A stretch of 6,888 nucleotides of DNA. Source: Promethearchaeota archaeon (lineage in GTDB: Archaea > Asgardarchaeota > Lokiarchaeia > Sigynarchaeales > SOKP01). Positions 1-4,735 of the stretch are shown here, piece by piece (position 1 is the stretch's first letter; each line of letters starts with the position of its first letter). The DNA lies in contig JAEOUI010000129.1 in NCBI GenBank assembly GCA_016839425.1, forward strand, positions 1 through 6,888. The letters run 5' to 3'. The notes beneath the pieces are model-generated. The model did no database searches, was not told the origin of the DNA, and was given only the letters and a program-made list of their open reading frames with translations. A program made the position numbers and the translations under genes.

Positions 1-238
1 CAATGATAAGCAATTTACGATATTAGAATTAGCAAACATCATACTAGAATTAACAGGATCGAATTCAGAAATAATATTTCGAAAGTTACCGATAGACGAT
101 CCATTAAGAAGATCTCCAATGCTTACGAAAGCAAAGGAACTTTTAGATTGGGCCCCGACGACACCATTAAAAGAAGGATTAAAAAGAACTATTGCGTGGT
201 TTAAGGATTATGAGAATACTGACAAATTTACGAAATAA
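1..238 (+). CDS. NAD-dependent epimerase/dehydratase, UDP-glucuronate decarboxylase-like (C-terminal fragment)
   Basis: Only the last 78 complete codons are in the window, read from base 2 to the TAA at 236-238. The 5' part, with the Rossmann NAD site and the catalytic Tyr-x-x-x-Lys, lies upstream. What is visible is the C-terminal substrate-binding part of extended short-chain dehydrogenases. It begins with 'FTILELA', continues through 'LTGSNSEI' and 'LPIDDPLRR', and closes with 'TKAKELLDWAP' and 'LKEGLKRTI'. This order is typical of UDP-glucuronate decarboxylase (UDP-xylose synthase) and close nucleotide-sugar epimerases, which make activated sugars for surface glycans in the cytoplasm. The exact substrate cannot be decided from this end: a UDP-glucose 4-epimerase or dTDP-glucose dehydratase relative is possible. 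Its 3' end overlaps the following membrane-protein gene by 29 bases, suggesting co-transcription. Confidence 0.85.
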   Translation, partial: NDKQFTILELANIILELTGSNSEIIFRKLPIDDPLRRSPMLTKAKELLDWAPTTPLKEGLKRTIAWFKDYENTDKFTK

Positions 239-758
239 ATTTTCATCAAGCGATAATGCGAAGATTTTTGGAAAAGTTTTAACGGTTTGTCTGTTAATCG
301 GAATAATAACTGTTTTTGGAGTTATTATTTATTATTTAACAAAACCAGAAGAAGGCTTCATCGTCTTTACTGTTCTAAATGAGGAAGAGGAGTTAGGAAA
401 TTATCCGACCAGTGCTTTAGTTGATGAAAATATTACCTTTTTCCTCTATGTTGAGAATCATCTTGGATACGATCTAACTTTTAGAATAAAATATGGTGTT
501 TGTAGTAATGATACCTTGATTGATCCCACATCTGCAGGATGTTCAAATGCAAGTCTTTCTCAAACAACAGGGAATTATAAAATTCGATCAAGCGAAAAAT
601 GGGGTCCCGTACCCGTTAATGTTTCTTTTACCGAAACAGGAAATTATCAGATGGTACTATTTGAGCTCTGGAAAGTCTTTTCCGATGGTCATGAGGAATT
701 TTTATTTGTAAAAAATGGATTTTATTTAAAAATTGGTTTAAATATCACCACTACCTAA
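210..758 (+). CDS. DUF1616-type single-pass membrane protein with extracytoplasmic domain
   Basis: This 182-residue protein starts at ATG 210, preceded at short distance by AAGGA (203-207). A TTG at 192 would add six residues and cannot be excluded; an in-frame stop at 180-182 bars anything longer. Residues 1-22 are basic and presumably cytoplasmic, and one hydrophobic helix spans about 23-43. The rest forms an extracytoplasmic domain starting 'FIVFTVLNEEEELGNYPT', with 'FFLYVENHLGYDLTF' following. These match the archaeal DUF1616 pattern, whose function is unknown. The domain holds five N-x-S/T sequons (N74, N100, N113, N137, N178) and two Cys (98 and 111) that could form a disulfide. Many DUF1616 proteins have several membrane helices before this domain, whereas this one has a single helix, so it is a short form. 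Overlap with a nucleotide-sugar enzyme suggests a role in surface glycans, which is an inference. Its 3' end overlaps tldE. Confidence 0.72.
   Translation: MRILTNLRNKFSSSDNAKIFGKVLTVCLLIGIITVFGVIIYYLTKPEEGFIVFTVLNEEEELGNYPTSALVDENITFFLYVENHLGYDLTFRIKYGVCSNDTLIDPTSAGCSNASLSQTTGNYKIRSSEKWGPVPVNVSFTETGNYQMVLFELWKVFSDGHEEFLFVKNGFYLKIGLNITTT
710..732 (-). terminator. Possible T-tract terminator for the tldDE operon
   Basis: Read on the - strand, downstream of the tldE stop, there are two T-runs: five T at 728-732 and six T at 710-715. Archaeal termination mainly needs T-rich tracts without a strong hairpin, so these could end the tldDE transcript inside the 3' end of the convergent DUF1616 gene. 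The evidence is base composition only; T-runs are common in AT-rich DNA. Confidence 0.22.
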
Positions 759-2114
759 TATGTTTACATCATCAATTTTCACATAAGGGGCTTGATAAGA
801 TCCATAAACACTAAAATCTTTAGAAATTGCGTCTATCCTTCCTAATAGATCTATCAGATTAATCGCAAGCATTGTTTCATTGAGCGGATGGACAATTTCT
901 CCGTTTTTTACCAAGCACCCTTGTAAAATAAGTCCACTAAAATCCCCAGTTGCTATGTTTGGGGAATCTCCCGTGTAATCTAATATTATTCCATTTTTTA
1001 AATCTTCAATAATCTCTTCTTTTGAGTGTTCTCCTGATTTCAATACAAAATTCGTGCAACTTATGGAAGGAACAGCGCTATACGAAGATCTAGATGCGTT
1101 CCCCGTGCTTGCTGTACCTTCTTTATTTGCGGTATAACTATTATGTAATAAACCCGAATCCAAGAAAAATCCATCTTTTATAATCGTCTTGTCTAGACAC
1201 GGAACTCCTTCTCCATCGAATACCGCTGATCCCGATCCACCTTCGATTAGTGCGTTATCTTCCACATTTAGGCAACTAGATCCAACTTGCATTCCCCGCT
1301 TTCCAACGAGAAAACTTCTATTGTATTGGAAAGTCTCTCCGTTAATTGCTGATACTAAAGGCTCTAAAATGAGACTGATTGAACCATTTGGGGTCAAGAT
1401 TAATGGACATTTCATGCTTTTAATCTTTTTTCGATTTAAATTACTTTTTGCGTTTTGTAAGGCTATTTGCGCAATTGAAATGGCGTTAATGTCTTTTAAA
1501 TTCCTCACAGATTGCCATTCTACACCGAAAGATGTGTCGTTATTGATTTTATCTCTAGCGACAATTCTCGAGGAAATAACACAATTAGTTTTTTTCCCCT
1601 TAATTTCTAAACCGTTCGAATTGATAATCAAGACTTTTGAATAGGACGATGTGAAATTAGCAGCTTGGGAAATAGCTTGTTCATCTTCCTTGCAAATATT
1701 GATCAAATCTCTAACATATTGCATGGAATCTTCGATTTGAAGCTCTTTTACTTTTTTATCGAAGAGACCTGAAATGTTTGGATAATTAAATTCTGTATGG
1801 GGTAAATCTTTAAAATCAAGGTCTTCGGTCCCTGCTTTCATCATTTTAATTGCCGTCTTTATCATATTTTCTATTGAAGCTTTATTAATCTTATTCGTAA
1901 AAGCAAACCCTAAAGAACCCCTTTTATCAAATGCTCTTATGGAAACTCCTAAATCACTACCTGATTCGCTATTTTTAACAGAATTTTCCTCGACTTCTAT
2001 ATTAATATATTTTGATTTTTTTATATAAATTTCAGTGCATTTTACGCTCGAATCTATATTCTTACTTAACTCTAAACATTTATTTGCAGTATTATAAATA
2101 TTTAAATCATCCAT
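738..2114 (-). CDS. tldE: TldE/PmbA, non-catalytic-site subunit of the TldD-TldE metalloprotease
   Basis: This 458-residue protein has about the length of E. coli TldE (PmbA). It belongs to the peptidase family U62/TldD-PmbA fold and is expected to form a heterodimer with TldD. The complex threads unfolded peptides into a closed cavity; in E. coli it matures microcin B17 and degrades CcdA. Visible family features are the N-terminal region 'DLGVSIRAFDKRGSLGFAF' (54-72), the middle 'LLHNSYTANKEGTASTGNA' (322-340) and the C-terminal 'NIATGDFSGLILQGCLVKNG' (386-405). At the position of the TldD zinc motif it reads 'LEPLVSAIN' (about 250-258), without the two His, as is normal for TldE. The ATG at 2114-2112 lies one base after the tldD stop, so translation is probably coupled. 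A G-run (GGGGGG at 2126-2131 on the complementary strand) lies upstream, too poor to be a clear Shine-Dalgarno. The end overlaps the convergent DUF1616 gene by 21 bases. Confidence 0.93.
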   Translation of the reverse strand: MDDLNIYNTANKCLELSKNIDSSVKCTEIYIKKSKYINIEVEENSVKNSESGSDLGVSIRAFDKRGSLGFAFTNKINKASIENMIKTAIKMMKAGTEDLDFKDLPHTEFNYPNISGLFDKKVKELQIEDSMQYVRDLINICKEDEQAISQAANFTSSYSKVLIINSNGLEIKGKKTNCVISSRIVARDKINNDTSFGVEWQSVRNLKDINAISIAQIALQNAKSNLNRKKIKSMKCPLILTPNGSISLILEPLVSAINGETFQYNRSFLVGKRGMQVGSSCLNVEDNALIEGGSGSAVFDGEGVPCLDKTIIKDGFFLDSGLLHNSYTANKEGTASTGNASRSSYSAVPSISCTNFVLKSGEHSKEEIIEDLKNGIILDYTGDSPNIATGDFSGLILQGCLVKNGEIVHPLNETMLAINLIDLLGRIDAISKDFSVYGSYQAPYVKIDDVNILGSGDI

Positions 2115-2115
2115 T

Positions 2116-3570
2116 TTAGTTTAAACCCCCCACGATTATATCTTCTATTCGTACGAATGGACCTCCATCGCATACTCTTACGCTTTGACCGCCTTTTCCA
2201 CACATGCCATCGGAGATGTTCATTTCGGATTCTCTTCCTATTGCACTAATTTTATTCAATACTTCAAGAGTCATGCCAGAAAGTGATGCATCCCTCATCA
2301 TTGATTTCTTTTCGCCATTTTCTATCATATACGAGATCTTGCATTTGAATTGAAAGTTACCCGTTGTTGGATCGGTGTACCCGTACTGAAAGTCCTCGCA
2401 CAGGATCCCTTCTTTAGTATCTTCTATCATTTCTTCGAGTTTCCATTCCTTGGGTTCTAATAAAGTTATACCCATTCTTACTTGAGGTCGAGAGGAATCA
2501 GATGCTGCCCTTCCATGACCGTTAGGTGTTATATTCATTCTCGAAGATGTTTCTAAGTTATGGATGTAGTTTTTTAAGATCCCATCTTCTATTATTGTTG
2601 TTTTTTGAGATTGGATACCTTCTGAATCAACAAAATAACTACCAAATAACTCATAAGGAAGGTTCAGCTTTTTCCCTCTTCCCATTCTTGGATCATCAAT
2701 GATAGTTACTTCTTCAATTGCTACTTTTTCTCCTATTCTACCCTCTAATATACTCTCTTTATTTAAAACGAGATCTGCCTCAACGGCATGTCCAAATGCC
2801 TCGTGAACGAAAGTTCCTGTTAACTTAGGATCCATTATTACAGTGAATTTTCCTCCCACGGGAGATTTCGCATCAAGCAAAGCAACGGCTTCACTTGCTG
2901 TTTTTTGGCTTAAATCTCTTGCTTGTTCTGTTTTAACTATTTCAAAACCGCCTACTCCTCCAACTGAGTTGACAGCTCTTTGAATTAATCCATTTTTTTG
3001 CGCAAAAGCTAAATTAAATAATCTTAAAATCGAATAATTTTGTGTTATGAAGCTACCAGAAGAATTAGCAAAGACGCTATGAATTGTATTGTCCATATAG
3101 AATGTTCTTGTGTTTTTTATTTGTCTTGAATGAGTCGACATAATTTTTTCGTGTTCTTTAACTAACTCAATCTTCTCTTCAACCCCAATTTCCTCTAGTG
3201 CATTTATAGTCTGAACTTTAAAGTTTTTTATCAATGGATCCCGTTCTTCGATTTTGAACTTGTTTTTACTCAACGATTCAGTCAATTTGGATAGTTTAAT
3301 TGCTTTTTGAAACCCATTTTCTATTGATTTTTTATCAAGATCTTTTAGGACAACGAAACCCCATCCACCATTAATGAACGAACGAATTCCACATTCCAAT
3401 GTGCTTGAGGAAGATATTTCTTTGCTTTTTCGGTCTGTAAAATCAAGTGAAGCTCCCTCGTAAACACTACACCTTAAATCCCAATATTCAGAATTGTTTT
3501 GAGCAAGATCATTTATTTTTTTTATCAATTCGTCGTCAATATCTTTTAAGTTTTCATTTATTTCTATCAA
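2116..3570 (-). CDS. tldD: TldD, zinc metalloprotease catalytic subunit
   Basis: This 484-residue protein is close to the length of bacterial TldD (about 480). The metal site is intact: HEAFGH at 256-261 gives the HExxxH motif, and Cys457 in 'GMCGKGGQSVRV' matches the third ligand known from E. coli TldD. Other family signatures are 'FTVIMDPKLTGTFVHEAFGH' leading into the site, 'GHGRAASDSSRPQVRM' (351-366), 'YGYTDPTTGNFQF' (396-408) and the C-terminal 'VGGLN'. It should act in the cytoplasm with TldE, cleaving short unfolded peptides. The start is a TTG at 3570-3568; no in-frame ATG occurs until residue 144, and the family N-terminus would be lost there. The TTG is supported by an AGGA-type ribosome binding site six bases upstream. 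It is the first gene of the tldDE pair. No RiPP precursor or modifying enzyme is visible nearby, so general peptide turnover is the safer reading. Confidence 0.95.
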   Translation of the reverse strand: MIEINENLKDIDDELIKKINDLAQNNSEYWDLRCSVYEGASLDFTDRKSKEISSSSTLECGIRSFINGGWGFVVLKDLDKKSIENGFQKAIKLSKLTESLSKNKFKIEERDPLIKNFKVQTINALEEIGVEEKIELVKEHEKIMSTHSRQIKNTRTFYMDNTIHSVFANSSGSFITQNYSILRLFNLAFAQKNGLIQRAVNSVGGVGGFEIVKTEQARDLSQKTASEAVALLDAKSPVGGKFTVIMDPKLTGTFVHEAFGHAVEADLVLNKESILEGRIGEKVAIEEVTIIDDPRMGRGKKLNLPYELFGSYFVDSEGIQSQKTTIIEDGILKNYIHNLETSSRMNITPNGHGRAASDSSRPQVRMGITLLEPKEWKLEEMIEDTKEGILCEDFQYGYTDPTTGNFQFKCKISYMIENGEKKSMMRDASLSGMTLEVLNKISAIGRESEMNISDGMCGKGGQSVRVCDGGPFVRIEDIIVGGLN

Positions 3571-3574
3571 TGTA

Positions 3575-3581
3575 CTTCCTT
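3575..3581 (-). promoter_or_regulatory. Ribosome binding site deciding the TTG start of tldD
   Basis: On the - strand the sequence AAGGAAG stands just before the TTG at 3570, with its AGGA core six bases from the start codon. The pairing to the archaeal 16S 3' end is partial but well placed, and it supports the non-ATG start. Confidence 0.6.
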
Positions 3582-3610
3582 CTTTTCTTTTTAGGATAAC
3601 ATGAAATGAC

Positions 3611-3628
3611 TTTATAACTATTTAAATA
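3611..3628 (-). promoter_or_regulatory. TATA-like promoter region for tldDE
   Basis: On the - strand the segment reads TATTTAAATAGTTATAAA. It contains two archaeal TATA-box candidates, TTTAAATA and GTTATAAA, 41-58 bases upstream of the tldD start codon. A TSS about 25 bases downstream of either would give a 5' leader of roughly 20-30 bases, enough to hold the ribosome binding site. The first candidate is a perfect 10-base palindrome, so its direction is ambiguous. The call rests on pattern and spacing in AT-rich DNA. Confidence 0.4.
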
Positions 3629-3646
3629 AAAAATTTACACTAATCC

Positions 3647-3660
3647 GATAAATCTTTATC
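3647..3660. repeat. Perfect short inverted repeat between the DUF1922 gene and tldD
   Basis: GATAAA and TTTATC form a perfect 6-base inverted repeat with a 2-base spacer (TC). It lies downstream of the DUF1922 gene and just upstream of the TATA-like region of tldDE. It could be an operator for a dimeric regulator of tldDE. The two-base loop is too tight for a good RNA hairpin, so a terminator is less likely. A 12-base symmetric match can also arise by chance in such AT-rich sequence. Confidence 0.3.
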
Positions 3661-3717
3661 CATTAGAAGAATTGAGGAAGAATATAATAAATATCTTTCT
3701 TTTTTAAATTATTTTCT

Positions 3718-3942
3718 TCAACTAATATTATTGAATTTAATTTCACGATTTTTTATCTTTAATTCCTTAACAATCATAATTGCCTCCGATCCTGAACACA
3801 TTTTAGAAAAATTTAAGGATTTTTTTACTTGAAAAGTCTTATTGCATTTCCAACATTTTTTTGTTTTTATTCTATTTTTTGAATAAAACCATTCACCGCA
3901 ATGATAACACTTGAAAAAAATGTGTTTTTCCTTTATATACAT
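3718..3942 (-). CDS. Small DUF1922-type zinc-ribbon protein
   Basis: This 74-residue basic protein is predicted to be cytoplasmic. Two CxxC pairs, Cys12/Cys15 in 'KCYHCGEWFY' and Cys30/Cys33 in 'KKCWKCNKTF', should bind one zinc ion. The layout is a short 'IFFKC' strand, a ribbon, 'TKKC', then a helix around 'GSEAIMIVKELK' (51-62). This resembles the archaeal DUF1922 family, whose members are about 70 residues and have no assigned function. The basic ribbon would suit nucleic-acid binding, which is an inference. ATG 3942 was chosen because the family begins directly with a Met-Tyr-hydrophobic strand; a TTG two codons upstream (3948) is the alternative. No Shine-Dalgarno precedes the ATG, and a TATA-like stretch lies about 18-30 bases upstream, so the mRNA may be leaderless. 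It lies 100 bases after the GTPase gene and 147 bases before tldD. Confidence 0.75.
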   Translation of the reverse strand: MYIKEKHIFFKCYHCGEWFYSKNRIKTKKCWKCNKTFQVKKSLNFSKMCSGSEAIMIVKELKIKNREIKFNNIS

Positions 3943-3957
3943 GCTCAAAATTATAGA

Positions 3958-3971
3958 TAAAATAAATAAAA
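3958..3971 (-). promoter_or_regulatory. TATA-like box before the DUF1922 gene
   Basis: On the - strand the A/T-only stretch TTTATTTATTTTAT is centred about 22 bases upstream of the ATG at 3942. That is near the spacing seen for archaeal leaderless transcripts, and it fits the absence of a ribosome binding site. The upstream gap from the GTPase stop (3943-4042) holds no other recognisable element. Confidence 0.33.
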
Positions 3972-4042
3972 CTTGTATTACTGCGGGAATTTACTAATTT
4001 GATTTAATATGAAATAAAAGAGCCTTAAAACAATCTTATATC

Positions 4043-4633
4043 TTACTGTGTTTTACTTCCACAATATTGGCAGAACTTTAATTCTTTTGGATAAAGATTA
4101 TCGCAATTAGGGCATCTTTTTAAGGAATTTTTAAGAATTTCCCTCCCTAACATTTCAAAAGCGTGCTCGATATTTTCTCCTGTTTTAGCAGAAGTTTTTA
4201 TGATTTCTCCTTGGAATTTGTGTTGATCAAATAATTTTTGTGCGTCTTCTGTAGAAATTTCTCTTTGTTCTTCCAAGTCCACCTTGGCTTCAAGGAGTAG
4301 CTTAGTATGCGGCCCATTAGGAACAGAAGATATGACTTTTATCCAATCGTATAGATCTGAAAGAGAATCCTTATTTGTGATATCGTAGAGCATGAGAGCG
4401 CCTGATGCTCCAGAAACATATGAGGGTAATAATAATCTAAACTTTTTTTCGCCCGCAAAATCCCAAATGTTAAGAAGGATTTCCGTATCATCGACTACAA
4501 TTTTTTTAGTCTCAAAATCTACTCCTATTGTTGAAAGTGTCGATTTATCAAACTTTCCTGTTGCGTAGCGCCTAATCAAGCTCGTTTTTCCAACATTTTT
4601 TGCTCCTGCTACTACTACTTTAAACTTAATCAT
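4043..4633 (-). CDS. Rab-like Ras-superfamily small GTPase with C-terminal zinc ribbon
   Basis: This 196-residue protein has a complete G domain. G1 is GAKNVGKTS (10-18, with Lys16), and G2 is Thr35 in the Rab-type 'STIGVDF'. G3 is DFAG (58-61), followed by Glu62 where Rab proteins have the catalytic Gln; G5 is SAK (148-150). G4 is degenerate: AKVD (116-119) replaces NKxD, so the guanine-contacting Asn is Ala. After the last helix comes a zinc ribbon made of 'CPNC' (Cys174/177) and 'CQYC' (Cys188/191) in place of the prenylated Cys tail of eukaryotic Rabs. It probably acts as a GTP-dependent switch with protein or nucleic-acid contacts through the ribbon; partners are unknown. ATG 4633 was chosen over the TTG at 4648 because AGGA lies six to seven bases before it and the protein then begins directly at the first beta strand. 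Such GTPases are frequent in Asgard archaea. Confidence 0.92.
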   Translation of the reverse strand: MIKFKVVVAGAKNVGKTSLIRRYATGKFDKSTLSTIGVDFETKKIVVDDTEILLNIWDFAGEKKFRLLLPSYVSGASGALMLYDITNKDSLSDLYDWIKVISSVPNGPHTKLLLEAKVDLEEQREISTEDAQKLFDQHKFQGEIIKTSAKTGENIEHAFEMLGREILKNSLKRCPNCDNLYPKELKFCQYCGSKTQ

Positions 4634-4663
4634 TTTTTTTCCTGCCAAAAAATAATGTTATGA

Positions 4664-4674
4664 TATTATTATAG
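4664..4674 (-). promoter_or_regulatory. TATA-like box before the GTPase gene
   Basis: On the - strand CTATAATAATA lies about 31-41 bases upstream of the chosen ATG (4633). With a TSS about 25 bases downstream, the leader would be roughly 10 bases and would just include the AGGA before the start. The whole 102-base gap (4634-4735) is very AT-rich with several similar stretches, so the exact box is uncertain. Confidence 0.35.
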
Positions 4675-4705
4675 TTTTTTCACTTAATTAATTATACTAA
4701 TATTA

Positions 4706-4720
4706 TAACCGTTAAGGTTA
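4706..4720. repeat. Short inverted repeat after the hef stop codon
   Basis: TAACC and GGTTA form a 5-base inverted repeat around a 5-base loop, 16 bases beyond the hef stop. On the - strand the T-run (five T at 4721-4725, next to the stem) precedes the hairpin instead of following it, so it is not a classical intrinsic terminator. The T-run alone could still terminate an archaeal transcript. Confidence 0.25.
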
Positions 4721-4735
4721 AAAATGTTTTTTGTA

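Noticed and set aside
520..711. A 63-codon open frame on the + strand inside the DUF1616 gene.
   Set aside because: It is a shifted-frame shadow of the DUF1616 protein, whose hydrophobic helix and domain pattern support the other frame.
1189..1644. A 151-codon open frame on the + strand.
   Set aside because: It lies wholly antisense to tldE, which has clear family motifs. Its Pro/Ser/Leu-rich translation resembles no known family and it has no ribosome binding site.
3640..3663. A seven-codon mini-ORF (ATG to TAG, - strand) upstream of tldD, considered as a leader peptide.
   Set aside because: It lies upstream of the best TATA candidates, so it would not be in the tldD mRNA, and it has no ribosome binding site.
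4643..4648. TTG at 4648 as the GTPase start.
   Set aside because: It would add only five Lys/Gly-rich residues and would place the AGGA ribosome binding site inside the coding region; the ATG at 4633 fits both the site and the family N-terminus.
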